Of a stretch of DNA of 64,000 bases, positions 35,304 to 47,029 are shown in pieces. Source of the stretch: Trichodelitschia bisporula (Eukaryota > Ascomycota > Dothideomycetes > Phaeotrichales > Phaeotrichaceae). The stretch covers positions 622,364 to 686,363 of the forward strand of contig ML996696.1 of NCBI GenBank assembly GCA_010356995.1. Direction: 5' to 3'. Position numbers and translations under genes: made by a program. A model generated the notes under the pieces. It worked only from the letters and a program-made list of their open reading frames with translations. It did not search any database and was not told the origin of the DNA. The first letter of the stretch is position 1, and each line of letters begins with the position of its first letter.

Positions 35304-36771
35304 CTAGATAACAACAATGTTGGCGCCACGCCCGCCGATACCGACTTTGGCAGCGTTCTCCGACGACGGAACGCCGCACAACTCCACTTTGACACCGATC
35401 CGCTCGAGCTCCTTCCTCTCATGCGAGCAACGCACAAGGAGTTTGGAGTTCGGGACAGTGTTTCCGCGACAATCCTCAAACTCGCCAGTCTCCTGGTTGA
35501 CAGAGAACTTATCCGAACGCTTGCTCATCGTGTCAATGAGGTAATGCGAATCGGTCAAGACGACCAGCCGAGTCTGAGCCACGTCGAGCCTCGAGTTTGT
35601 CTTGCTCCAGCCAAGGGCGCGCATACTCTTATACCGGTTGACGGCAATCCGAGTCCTCATCGTTTGGCACGCCTGCACAAAACCTTCCAGCTCAGGACGC
35701 AGCGTGGTGTGCGTGACTGCATCCTCCGCGTACGGGAGTTGTTGGCGGCAATTAAACTTGCTACCGGGACCGAAGTAGACAGCAAAGCCAGGAGCCGCGT
35801 AAGCAAACGCAGTTCCGTCGATGAAAACACAGACGGTGCGAGTTCCATCTTCCTCTTTGGCACGGTCCGCCGACGGCAACGTCGCATAGTGAGACGGACA
35901 GGCCTTGACGGCGCGGTCACCGGCGATCCCCTGCGAGAAAGTGGCGTTGCATTTCTTGCAATATGCCATCTCGGGGAGAGTTTGACAGGATAGGTGGTTG
36001 ATTGTCGGAATGCCATGCTTAACATTGAGGGAGAATGACTTGACGCGAGAAGATCCCGCAGTCATGACTGACCAGGTAGCAGTCACGCCATCGAATGTGA
36101 TGGGTATGAGCTTGGATTTCCCCTTCTTGATGTCGATGGCCTGGAGAGCCTCCCTATCGCTAAGAGTGACATCGTGGGCCTTGGCGAGCGGCTTGACGTG
36201 AGCGCCAGCAGCGTCAGCAGTGCGACACATCGGGCACGTCAAGCACTGAGGTTTAGTAGGGTGTTGAGGACAGAAAATTTGCCCATTGATGACCACATGC
36301 TTGTGTAAAGCACTGGCCCGGTGAAAGTGAGGCATTTCGGCTTCACAAAATTAGAACGGGATATGAAAGGATGTGTTGACTTACGGACCGTGCTTGGTGA
36401 CTTGGCAATCTTCGGCAGTAGAAGCTGTCGGGATAACTGGCAGTGCATGTACGGCCTCGGCTCCGGCTTCCGGTCACGACCTCTGACGTATGAAGACAAG
36501 CCTGGTGAGGGTCTTTGGAGAACAAGCTGGTCTGAATTGGTTAGTGGAGATACCGAACACAAACTGATTGAATGTGATTTGATGACTTACGGATCTTCAA
36601 TTCTGAGAGCAACGTTACGATTCTTGTCTTACACTGGCTGCAAAATATGCTCTCGGAAGTCGAAATGCCCGACTTGCGGTGCCCTCGTACACTATTTGGA
36701 TACGAGACAGCTTGGTCGAGGCTTAGATCTGACCGACGGTGAGAGTCAGCAACTGTTAACTGATAACACAT
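35304..36771 (-). CDS. RNase H-fold protein with N-terminal Cys/His pairs
   Basis: Model: exons 36591-36771, 36385-36531 and 35304-36340, giving 454 residues; introns are 59 and 44 nt with GTAAGT donors. The start at 36771 is the first in-frame ATG of the open exon, so an upstream exon is possible. Several Cys/His pairs precede the catalytic domain: FCSQCK, FCPQHP with CLTCPMCRT, and YCKKC with ACPSHY; they suggest one or two zinc sites. The RNase H fold runs from about 278 to 454. It has VCVFIDGTAF (Asp about 284), TLRPELEGF (Glu about 326 or 328) and LVVLTDSHYLID (Asp about 373), matching the first three acidic residues of the active site. The last conserved Asp of RNase H1 is not evident; the region reads PSSENAAKVGIGG. 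It could be an active RNase H-like nuclease or a binding protein. Substrate is unknown. Confidence 0.8.
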
Positions 36772-37215
36772 AATGATGTACGAACCGTAAACTCGAGAGA
36801 CGTTAGTGAATCTGAACAAACGTATCGACAAATCTGCTGATAAGAGCAGGGATGGAAGAACTATGCGGACGTGGGTGGGACTGTGAGGTTGTCTGTGGAG
36901 GCAGGAGGTTGAGAGGAAAGTTTGGGAAGAAAGTGCGGGAGAGTCGGAAGGAAAGTGCCTAAACGAAGCCCGTGACCCCCTCGCTCCTTCCTAAGACTTC
37001 ACGATCGTCTCACGTGGCCTGTTGGCTGCACGCAAAGACCGGTCCGAAGATGTGCCGTATTGCCCAAAGGGGCCATCCGGAAAAAAGATGAGCCCCCCGG
37101 GGAGCGTTTGGTGAGGCATACAGCCAGTGAATCGGGGGGGGCGGGGAGGCTCGTCATTCTTTTGGGTGGCCCCTGGCCGGTACCCAGATAGCCGTTGGAG
37201 AGTATAAACAGGCTC
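36772..37215. other. Intergenic region upstream of the RNase H-like gene
   Basis: A 444-bp interval holding the promoter of the RNase H-like gene and the 3' end of DNA ligase I. I see no gene. A GTATAAAC lies near 37201 just beyond the ligase stop. Confidence 0.5.
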
Positions 37216-39879
37216 TTAGATATCCTCCTCTTCCTGCAGTTGAGTCTTCCCCTTTTCCGCCTGTCCTCGCTCCTCCTGCTTCCACCAGAGCTCTGCAAGA
37301 AACTGTTCCGTACTCGCATCATCAACGCTCTTGTCTTCCCTCACTCTCAAGAATCTGGGAAACCTCAGACTCAAGCCTCTTTCTTCGCTCACGAGCCCCA
37401 TGGCCGCCATGTACGTTGGGCTGAGTGTGATGTCAGCGAACACGACCTCCCACACCTCACGCGGCTCAAACCAGACGTCCGGCTCCGGGCCGTGGTACTC
37501 AACATAGTGAGGGCGCGAAATCGTATTCTTCCCCTCGGCCGGGTCGTACGTCGCACGGTTCTGCGCATAGAAGACGTCACTGAAGCCGGACATACACTTG
37601 GTGACGGCGACGAGGGAGCCCGTAGTTGGATTCCGTACGGCGAGTAGGATGGGTGACCACCACTTTGCTTTACGGCCGTTGCCGTGCCAGGCTGCAATAG
37701 GGACAAGATCGAGCGTATCTGTCGAGGCGTGGTAGTCTTTCTTGACTTTGAGCCACGAATCGAGGCGCTTGTCGGGCTCGTAAGAGGCAAGGAGAGCTTT
37801 ACGGCGGGTAGGTTTTTCATCTGGGACTGTAACCGTGGAGTCCACTGACTTGGATTTTGTTTTCGTTTTAGTGGCCTTTGCCTTCTTAGATACCACAGTG
37901 GACAGTGAAGATAATTCGGGGTTGTCGAGCGGCTCGGGTAGTGGCAGGCTGTCCAACACCTTGGCCATGATACCCTCACACTTTTCAGTCGTTGCGCACT
38001 TGAAGAACTCCAAGACAGTGTCTGCATCAGCGGAAGTAGCGTCGAGGCTCTTGACCCAAGTGAAACGATGCGGAATCTCAATGAACAAGCTCCTGAGTAA
38101 GCTTCTCCTTTCGCGAAACGGCCGGTCAAGCAACTCCTCGCCGTTCAGGTACATGAGATCGAAGGCAAAGAGGCAGACCACAACCTTGACCTCATGGACA
38201 GCGACGTCCTTGCGTGCCCGATTTGACAATACCTGAAACGGCTTCAGTTCACCCGTCTCTTTGTCGACGGCCACGACCTCGCCCTCGAGGATAAAGCTGG
38301 ATATACTGTAACCGCGGATCTGAGGCACCAATGCCACAAGATCGGGATACTTGTCTGTCATAAGCTCGAGGTGCCGTGAGAAGATGCTCACGCGGCCGGT
38401 TGCGTCGCAGTGTACCTGCGCTCGCTGCCCGTCGTATTTGTACTCGCAGCTGAAGTCGCGCCCCTGGAGCTTGGTCAACATCTCGGCGAGATCGCGAGTT
38501 ATACTCCCGAGCATGGGACGCAAGGGTTGATGGAGCGTTAGGCCACAACGGACAAGGAGCTCATCGCAGACACCAATCTCGAGAAGAGTGGGCACGAGGT
38601 CGTTGTAGTTAGGCCGGCGGGCAAAGCAGGCTTTCACAGTCGCTTCTGCTTTCGAGAAGATGGTGCTCAGCTCTTCCTTTTTCAGAGACGAAAGGGACTT
38701 TGCGTCGCGGATCGGAAATGTGGCATTGAACGGTCGTGAGAGCAGAAAGGCGCGAGACAGAGCAATTAGCATCGTGGTGCGCACGGCACCTATCCGCAGC
38801 TTCGTTCGTCAGATCGACAATGCCATTATTATACGAGATACCTACATTCTGCACCAGTGTGCGTACGATATACCGACTCTCCTCAGCGCCGCGGGCGTCC
38901 TGGAGAAGGCGGTCGACAATCCGCTGTTTCGCCTCTCGACTGCCCTGGCCTTTGCTGCTTGCAATTCCGACCAGGGAGTCAAACACACTCTTGATGGTGA
39001 GGGGCTTCGGCTTGCGGAGCGTAAAAGCCTGACGCTTCTTTGCCTCGAAAGCGACATCGCCCGGATCGCCATGCTTGTTGTACAGTGACTTGAGGCGTGC
39101 GTTATCCAATCCGCAGACCTTCTTCAGTGCCTTTGATATCGCCGACCCGCCGAGGCCAAGCTCCAAGCTCTCATACGGAGGACTGATAGCATTTGCTGTC
39201 AGCCAGACCTGTATCTGTTAGTCTCATCCGTCCAAAAAGAGTCAATGATACTAACCGCCGGCAGCAACGCCTCCGGATCCGTCTCGATTATCGTCCGCAG
39301 CAGATTCACTAATGTATCCACGATACGAATGCGACTCTGCGTCCCATTGACGAGTGTAAAGCACCGCACGAGCAAGGCGTAACTCGCATGCCCCCTCTCC
39401 TCTGCCCAGCTCTCCCGTAGTGCATCGCTATATTTGCTCGGCTCGAAGGTCAACGGACTCTCGTCGAACGGGATTTCCCCCGTTACAGTATCCTCTTCGG
39501 CGGCCGTCGACTGGAGCACCAGCATCCGCGGGCCGGTCTGTGGGAGGTCCCCCCTTTTGCTCTCGCTCGCCTCCACCGGGGCCGTCGACTCGTCATTGGC
39601 TTTCTCCGATCCCTCGGCTTCACTGGCTATCCTACCATCTCCGCTTGGCTTTCTCTCTGCTTCAGTTTCTCTGCCGGGCACTTCAGCCAGGCTCTCAGCA
39701 TCCCACTGCTCCTGCAACCTCCTCGCTAGCTCCTCGTCCGCATTCGCGTCATTTGCAGCAGACTTACTCTCTTCTTTTACAGCAGAAGCAGCCGCCTTCT
39801 GCCTGGCAAAGAAGTAATCAAGCGTAGCCACCGGCTTTCCATCATTCTTCTTTCGTTTCTTCGCCAGATTTCCAGACAT
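37216..39879 (-). CDS. cdc9: DNA ligase I (ATP-dependent)
   Basis: Seals nicks between Okazaki fragments and in excision repair. Model: exons 39256-39879, 38846-39208 and 37216-38799, giving 856 residues; introns are 47 nt (GTTAGT donor) and 46 nt (GTAGGT donor), both phase 0. The start MSGNLAKKRKKNDGKPV is basic, like a nuclear signal, and is followed at once by VATLDYFF, which resembles a PCNA-interacting box except that the usual Gln is Val. A disordered acidic linker runs to about residue 140. The DNA-binding domain includes LRIGAVRTTMLIALSRAFL at the exon 2/3 join. The nucleotidyltransferase domain has motif I EYKYDGQRAQ (Lys about 450 is the AMP-accepting residue), FILEGEVVAVD and EGIMAK. 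A non-conserved Lys/Ser-rich insertion (KKAKATKTKTKSKS) follows motif IV. The OB domain ends LSLRFPRFLRVREDK. It is head-to-head with rmi1. An alternative, ligase from another clade, is excluded by the N-terminal layout. Confidence 0.95.
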
Positions 39880-40173
39880 CGGAAGAAAGCGACAAGCTTG
39901 TATGTCGTCAGCCTTGAGGTGAAGTTCAAGAAACAACAAGGGCGGCTTGTTGGCCCCGGTGTTTACCCGCCCTAAGACCAGGGGTCGCTGCAGGTGCGCA
40001 TCATCGGCGGGGAATGCCTTGCTTGGCGGCTTAGTGAGATCGGGCGCACCCGATCGGCGGAAGCGACGCGCGCCGCGTTTATGAAGCACGAGACGGAATA
40101 CGAAGCACAATATCGGAGTACGCGAGAGGAGAGATGCGATACGAAGTACGAAAGCTACGAACCGCTCGCAATA
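39880..40173. promoter_or_regulatory. Shared divergent promoter, DNA ligase I / rmi1
   Basis: The start codons lie 294 bp apart. An ACGCG core (40066-40070, within GCGACGCGCGCC) resembles the MBF/MCB site that drives S-phase genes in yeasts, though it is not the full ACGCGT. Cell-cycle control is inference. Confidence 0.5.
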
Positions 40174-40845
40174 ATGCCGCCTCCATTATCAACAGACCTA
40201 ACCGCTTACCTAAACTCCAAGTCCCTCACACCGACCACCGCGTGGTTGTCCACCTTCTTGTCGACGCAGCGCCCGAACATCCCGCCTGCCGCGCTGCGCC
40301 AAACGGCCCTGTTCCGCCTCCTTGCGAGCAACATCACCGAGACGCTACAGCCGGGACCGGGAAGCGTTTTTCCGCGCGACATACACGATGCAGCAGTACC
40401 AGAGCGCAGGCTGCAGGGCCCGGTGGTGGTGCAGGTCGTGGATGTGGCAGATATAGGGCGGAGCCGGTGGGCGCAAGTGGAGGCATTGGAAGCGCTGGAA
40501 CGCGGCGAGGGAGTACGGGGACGGGAGATTGTGCGCGTTGTGCCTGGAGAGACGGACGGGGAGGGAGGGGAAGAAAGATGGAAGGGGCCGCACAAGCTTA
40601 CGTTGCAGGATGCGAGAGGGATGTGTGTTTATGGGGTTGAGGTTGAAGGGATTGAGGGGGTAGGGATGGGGATGGCCATGGGGGTTAAGATGGTGCTGAA
40701 GGATATAGTTGTTGCGCGAGGCGTGATATTGCTTGACCCGAGGGGAGCGGCGATGTTAGGTGGAAGGATGGAGGGGTTACATAAGGTTTGGAAAGAGGAC
40801 TTGAAAGAGAGGTTGAAGGGGGAGACTCAGAGAGGAGGAGACTGA
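40174..40845 (+). CDS. rmi1: RecQ-mediated genome instability protein 1 (Rmi1)
   Basis: Subunit of the Sgs1/BLM-Top3-Rmi1 complex that dissolves double Holliday junctions. A single exon of 223 residues. I chose the ATG at 40174 because it starts MPPPLSTDLTAYLNSKSLTP, typical for the N-terminal helical part of the family; the frame is open further upstream but that text overlaps the promoter and is not protein-like. The helical N-terminus (TAWLSTFLSTQRPNIPPAAL, ALFRLLASNI) is followed by an OB fold with GPVVVQVVDVADIGRSRW and LTLQDARGMCVYGVEVE, the hallmark text of the family. The chain ends with a charged helix (LHKVWKEDLKERLKGE). There is no C-terminal second OB domain, as is usual for fungal Rmi1. 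Confidence 0.9.
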   Translation: MPPPLSTDLTAYLNSKSLTPTTAWLSTFLSTQRPNIPPAALRQTALFRLLASNITETLQPGPGSVFPRDIHDAAVPERRLQGPVVVQVVDVADIGRSRWAQVEALEALERGEGVRGREIVRVVPGETDGEGGEERWKGPHKLTLQDARGMCVYGVEVEGIEGVGMGMAMGVKMVLKDIVVARGVILLDPRGAAMLGGRMEGLHKVWKEDLKERLKGETQRGGD

Positions 40846-43389
40846 TGAAGCGATGGTGATGACAACGATGGACGATGGAGAAACTCTATCATGGATCATG
40901 CAGACGGTTATGGCTATTCTCGGGACCAAGCACCGGGTTCGGGAGCATATAAACGGCGCATATGCCTCGTTGCCGTCTCCAGCTCTTAGCATTTCTTCTT
41001 CCGGCCGATCAACGACGTACAGCAGTTGTTTGCGCGACGCGCGTCGATCATTTACCGGGATATTCAAAGCCGAACTGGAAACATGCCCTGTACCGTGCAT
41101 TAGTCGAGTTCATTCTTGCGGCCATCCCGGCCGAGGCACGGCGAGTGTCGTCTTGACAGGCCTGCCATCTCGCAACATGGCATCAGGGTAGCCGTCCACG
41201 CCACAGTTTCGTCTATAAAACAGGATACGGCACACGATTGCGTGCCCCAGGGACCCGAAGTGGTAAGAAAGTAGTGGAACGACGGAAGCGAAAAATGGGC
41301 CTGAGGAAGTCCCGAATGCAAGTGCAGAATGTACATCCGTACATGTCATGCCCCATTATTCGGAGTTCACTCGGGTTCCAGAAGCCGCCGCCACTTTTAC
41401 CGTAAGTGATCCCGCTGCACTCCGCAGCCACACTTCCTGCGCGCGGAAAAACAAAGACCCACCCGATTGCAGTAGCAGCGACGGCAAGGCAGCGGGAGCC
41501 ACGGCGTCCCCTGGAATGATGTGCAACACGGCTGGTCGCGGGCGGCAGCACTCACCCATCAGGCACAGCAGCAGAACAAGGCATGGCATGTGACGGGTCT
41601 CGCGCGCGCCAAATATACACCCTAAATGCCAAATTGTGGCCGGGTCAGACCCGAGACAGTTGGTAGGTTACAAATGGTCACGGAGAACTTCTTGGAAGGT
41701 AACAACGTAGTCGCAAGCGCAGTGCCGGATTGCCCTTATCTGAGGCGAGAGGGCGAGGCAGGCCTTGGAGGCTGGGGCGCCCAAGGCGTGCGAGGTTCGG
41801 GGCGCAGGTTGGTGATGCTAGATGAGGAGTGGTTGCGTTTTGCGGTACTGTGCGGCACTCGCTGTGCATGCTGTGCTGCGCTGCGCTCCGCTGGCCTTTC
41901 TTTAGACGTTGATGCGACGCTGCATGGGGCGCGAGGCCGACGGATGTGAGGGCAAAGGAGGAGGAGAACTCCGTACGCCGGGATCGTACGGAGCCAGATG
42001 CGCTGGTGAGAAAAAGGAACCTGCATAACGGACCTTTTTCCCTTCGACATGGCATGGTGGGTGCTTTTTAGATGGGGTTGACCGTGCGACTCCATCCTTA
42101 AGTCTGATGGATTGAGGATGGACGAAAGGTAAGGCGGGGGGGGCAGTGGGCAGTGTGATGGAGACGTGGATGGGTGTGATTTGAGCAGAGTGAAGAATAG
42201 ATGGGTCTGGATTCTCTTGGAGGAGCTGGAAACGTTATTGGGGGAGTGACTGGGCGAAGAAACTGTCTACGGTATCGCAACCGCCCGTCCTATCGTGTCT
42301 ATCTCCGTAATGTCCCCCCATCCATTCCCAAAGTAGTTATTGCAGATCTTCTTTCCAATGTTCCCCAACTGCCAGCCGAACGCCATACATCCGTATACTA
42401 CGTACACATACTTCAGTGCTCTGCTCAGCTCTCCAAGGCTCCACCACCAACTCCGTAGTTATCAGCAGAGAGTCAGAGAGTACACACTTGGCTTATCGAC
42501 TCTTCGGATGTACAGTATCAAGTATCACAGGCCCATTCATCATCCCAAACCCATCGATACCCCCTCCCGCCCCCCAGCATCCCCCACCCCCAAAATACCC
42601 CCGGCCTAGCCAAAGAAAAATGCCATGGCACTTGATGGGGCGGTTTGATGGTTCGCGCAGTTTCTCGAACGCCGGCAAGCTGGCTTGCGCTTGCGCTGAC
42701 TCTCATATTGTCGCTCCGTCCGCGCCTCTTTCTGACTGGAACACCAGCCCAACCAGCGTGTCCCTCCCAACCCCTTCCGCGATCCGTCCACCTCCCATGC
42801 ACCGTCCACCTCTCGCCATCTTGATACAAATAATACCCGCGAACTAGTTAAACTAAGTAACGAACTTACCACTTACTTCGCAACGACTCTTATTAAAGCC
42901 TGTAGCCCTCCCATCCCCCCTCAATTACATTCCCCTTCTGCTCTCTTGCCCTTTCTTCCCGTCTTACCTCGTGGCTTTTGTCTGCCCCAACCCGCTTTCT
43001 TCCCTTTCAGCTTCGCACTACATATCCATCCGCTCGCCCTCGCAACACATAGTTCGTCCCTTCGCTTTCGCCTCCACAACCTCCCGTCTCGCCCCCCAAT
43101 CTCCGCCCGAGTAACTATCGCGCCTTTACCCATCCCTACCTCGTCCCCGGACCCTGCCGCCACCCGTAAAGGCCTTATAAGCACGCGATAGCCTGCTCGC
43201 CTTGCTCCGCCTCCCTTACCCGCGCCACACTACCGAAACTCCGCAAGTCGATACAGCCTGCCGCTGCCTACATCACCTGCCCACTCACCCACGAGGCGCC
43301 GTTTCCACGCGCATTCACCCCCACCACCACCTACAAGAACCATCGCGAAGACCATTCCTACAACCTCTATAACCCCCGCAACCGCAACC
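40846..43389. other. Intergenic region without a recognised gene
   Basis: This stretch runs from the rmi1 stop to the AN1 gene start. A minus-strand ATG frame at 41356-41589 starts with a hydrophobic leader (MPCLVLLLCLMG) and carries a GTGAGT donor and CCAG acceptor 45 nt apart; it could be a very small secreted protein, but nothing else supports it. From about 42840 to 43389 the plus strand is strongly pyrimidine-rich, as in promoters and 5' UTRs of well expressed fungal genes. Confidence 0.45.
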
Positions 43390-43962
43390 ATGTCTTCTCC
43401 TCCGCCCACCTCCGCCGCCTCGCCATCCGCCTCCTCCCCGCCCCCGGAAACAGTCGAGACAATGGAAATCTTCGTCAGAGACCTGTCCGGCGAAAGTACG
43501 TGCCATACCGCCTCCTCAAAAATCAATCTAACAGTCGTAGTCATCCCCCTATCCCTCCCGCCATCCACAACAATCAGCACACTGAAGTCCCTCCTCGCCC
43601 TCCGCACCAACCACACCCCCGCCTCCCTCCGCCTGAGCTACAACTCCACCGCGCTGACCCCGCGCTCGACCCTCCTCAGCTCCTCCATTCCCGAATCATC
43701 GACACTGACGCTCGCCCTCGCGCCTCGCACCACGGCGCGTCGACCCACGTGCGACTACAAGAAAGCGACGCCGGAGAAGTGTCGCGAGCAGGTGCAGCGC
43801 ATCGTGGGTGACTGCGGCTTCTGCGGCGGGCACTTCTGCAGCAAGCACCGGCTGCTAGAGAGCCATGCGTGCGCGAAGCTGGAGGACTGCAAGAAGGAGA
43901 GTCATGAGCGGAATGCCGAGAGGCTGAACGCGGAGCGGACGGTGGCGATTCGGGGAGTGTAG
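43390..43962 (+). CDS. AN1-type zinc-finger protein with ubiquitin-like N-terminus
   Basis: Likely an adaptor linked to the proteasome or Cdc48 in proteotoxic stress, by comparison with yeast Tmc1/Cuz1; this role is inferred. The frame is open for 190 residues. After a Ser/Pro-rich start, the region from METMEIFVRDLSGE-like text to STLTLALAPR looks like a ubiquitin fold (MEIFVRDLSG at its start, STLTLAL at its end). The AN1 finger runs about 120-165: CDYKK, then KCREQ, DCGFCGGHFCSKHRLLESH and AC, giving the expected Cys/His order. The end is a charged helix (ERNAERLNAERTVAIRGV). Positions 43496-43534 start GTACGT and end CTAACAG; removing these 39 nt keeps frame and gives a better ubiquitin alignment (LSGE-IVVIPLSLPPSTTIS). 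The branch would be very close to the acceptor, so I leave the intron as an option. If spliced, the protein has 177 residues. Confidence 0.88.
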   Translation: MSSPPPTSAASPSASSPPPETVETMEIFVRDLSGESTCHTASSKINLTVVVIPLSLPPSTTISTLKSLLALRTNHTPASLRLSYNSTALTPRSTLLSSSIPESSTLTLALAPRTTARRPTCDYKKATPEKCREQVQRIVGDCGFCGGHFCSKHRLLESHACAKLEDCKKESHERNAERLNAERTVAIRGV

Positions 43963-46900
43963 GATTGGGTGGATCTGATCTGAGATTGCGATTTGGGTTG
44001 GGTTGGGAGCGATGCATTTGTTTTGCGACGTCATTGTCGCGGTTGCGAGTTCGTGATGCTCAGGGACTGGGTTAATTACGCCCCGTTTGACCCTGCGCGT
44101 GGTTTGCGCAACCGGAGGGAGCTGGTACACACGCTATGTAATGGCATGAGGTTCGCAATTCAGCTCTACATACCCCTTCTACTGCATTGCCTCTGCGTTG
44201 ATCTTGAATGATAGAAATTGATACTCCTGCGTCTTCCATCGCTCTGCAATGTCGTCTCGCTCCCCACGTGCCCCAACCTCGGCCGGTATAACACACGTGG
44301 GCTCAACCGCGGTACTACACGGCCCTGAGGACCATACTTTATCTCGACCTCTGATGGGGTAGATTTCCGCGGCTCGTGCGCCCGCGTCCACTCTTCCAGC
44401 CAGAACCAAACAGAAACGCCCCATGGGTCTAGCCCGCAGTCGATGGCATCGCCAAGCGGCCCGCCAGGACCGAACTCGGAAGCTGTAGGAACAGAATCGG
44501 TTCATCGGCCTGGATTGAAGTGGGGTGGCCGATGTGGGGCTGCGGGGGAGTCGGTCCCAGAGGTGATGGCCGATGTCGGAGTGGAGTTGGAGATGGTGTC
44601 TGTGGGATGGAATTGTGGGATCTGGGGTACGGAGGGTTTGGACACCAGGTATGGGGTAGTACTCGTTCTCTTCTCACACATGACTTGCGGCTGGCAGGCT
44701 GGGCGAGCCTTAATTCGAAGGCCATGGGATCTGGAGAGACGAGATGGGGTAGACGATGCGATGGGTACGACTCCGCACTTCGCCTGTGCGTTGGAACAAC
44801 CTGTACGCCTCTCCACCTCCTCGATACCTACAGAAACCGTTCGATGCTGATACCTATATGTCCAGGATGAGATGGCGCGCCCTGAGGAACTCATAGCTCT
44901 TGAGGCTAAGTGCAACCGCTCTGACGATGCACTGTGACAGTGCTTTGGTAGCACTTCCTCCTTGCTGATGCATGATCACTGATACGCCTTGGTGGACGAA
45001 CACAGACAAGATGGCCAGGAGGAGAGCGCATTGCAGCGAGTGTCCGGGTACCCGTTGATGTTGTGGAAGAAAAGCGCCATCCCCGCATCACGACATCCTC
45101 GTTTCCACCTACCATGTCACATTCTTCAACTTTCTACACAGCCCCTCTGCACCCCTAAGCCCTATCCCCCTAGGAGCGGACACTCATTAGCACAACTACT
45201 CCGCCGGCGCAACCATGACAGGCTATCTGCCCGCCGAGCCGGGCATACAGGCAGTCACGATACTCGTACAGCGCATTAGGCCATATGAGGAAGACGATCT
45301 TGATCATGTGCACGACCTAAGGACGGGTAGGGCCTGGCCGAGAACGTGATGTTGGTCGGAATTCTACGAAGCCCGGATGAGGGAGGTCACTTTACCTGTG
45401 TCGTCGCCGAGATGGCTGGACGGGGAAGCGTGCTGATGGATGAGGTTGGCGAACCTGGGCGGCGGATGGACTGGGACTGAAGCAGGTTTATATGCTCGGA
45501 GGGGTAGGCCGGGAGCCGGAGCTGCCCTAATAAACTAGAAGGCTGTGCTACTGTACGGGTAAGCTTCGAGGCTGAGTGCATCGTGGCGATTTCTGATAGC
45601 GCGGACTTGTCTCTGCGCGGTTGTGCCGAGACGTCGGGTTCACTCGCCTTCGGCTCGTGAGCTTGTATCTGGTGCACGACTGCTACGGAGAGTTACCTTC
45701 CGTGGCTAGATCTGTACTAAGGGTGAACGGTGAATATGGGCCACAATTCAAGAACAAAGAATTGGCTTGAGTCTTAATCCTTGGATTCTTGGTGTTGGGA
45801 GATGCAGTCGGAGACTGGAGGTTGTTTGAGACAACCTGCCGGCCAAGGACGAGATGCCGATAGGCACCGGCAGCCAAGCGGCTTGGGACAATGTACACGG
45901 GAAGGTACGTCTCTTTCTCGTGTGGCCGGCTGCAGTCTGCACAGCTATGGCCGCGGGCGGGACTCTCTGGTTCGGAAGTTTTGTCTTGTCGATGCAAGAT
46001 GAACATGGTGGTGACGGCTTGCCGGGTCTCGTTGCCTGCTAGCGAGCTGGAAGATGGCGATCTATCTGACGACATCCTTGTCGTCCCTTCTTCATTCCCC
46101 AAAACTACCTCATCTGTCGACACCCGACTCCTACCTTCAACCCCTCCTCCTCCCTCTCACCCCCCTCCCACCGAGAGACCGAGAGGCAACGTACATGCAA
46201 CCCTTTACATATGCATCTCGGCGACCCGCTTCTTTCATGTATTCCCCTAACGCTTGTCTCTGTTGCCATGATAAGCATGTCGAGTTTGAAATGCAGCTGG
46301 CCTGGTCACAATTTTCATGCTAGAATATGGTACTCTGGCCCCTCTGTACCTCCCCGTCACTGTCTATTCATGTCCGGGTCAATGACGCGCTCTAGATCTC
46401 TCCAACATGTGTAGTCCAACGGCCCATTACGTAGTCCATCCTCTGCCACGTGTGGTCATGGAGCAAGATCTGGACACACCGTTTTCTAGTTCCCCCTCCT
46501 TCCTCTTACCTGCACCTACGCTATGAGACCTTGTGCCCCGAGTTACGAGATACTGCATATCCGTCCCCTTGGCACCGAAGCCGAGTAGCCAGTTGTTTAT
46601 GCAATATTTCTATCCTATCTTATCGATGGCATCTCCACTCCCACTTGGCGCAGTCTTGACCGCTGGACGTTGTGCCACCTTGTCACTGTTATGGCGTTTG
46701 CTACCAACAGCGTATGTACCCCAGCAGCGTGATATAAAGCTGGTTGGGCGGGAGGGGGCGGGCGCTGCTGTAGCAGAGTCCAGCCTCATCCTCCTGGGGA
46801 TCCCGAAGACAGTTGACCGTTCCGATTTTTACCGTTTGCCTGTTATACAGCTTTCACATCTGTCAGATCAGTGTGCTATACGTTGGCTGATATTGCCTGT

Positions 46901-47029
46901 TCTTCTTCTGGTCTCATTGCCAACCGTTTGATATCGCACGAGTCACCCATCTTCTCCGAAAGTGAACACAGAGGCTTCCGGCCATCATCTCCCACGGACG
47001 ACGCAGAAGTTTCCGGAACTAGACTCAAC
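43963..47029. other. Intergenic region without a recognised gene
   Basis: Three kb between the AN1 gene and the MFS transporter gene. A 43-codon ORF near 45209 (MTGYLPAEPGIQAVTILVQ at its start) has an A-rich ATG context but no continuation I could find. Other frames of up to 150 codons have no motif. The 46500-47029 part should hold the transporter promoter; the open frame extending upstream of its ATG has no start codon. Confidence 0.45.

Noticed and set aside
41356-41589. Small ORF with a hydrophobic leader, possible secreted protein
   Set aside because: The frame beyond the leader is low complexity and the candidate second intron would be only 26 nt.
45209-45340. 43-codon ORF starting MTGYLPAEPG
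   Set aside because: No downstream exon or family similarity could be found.
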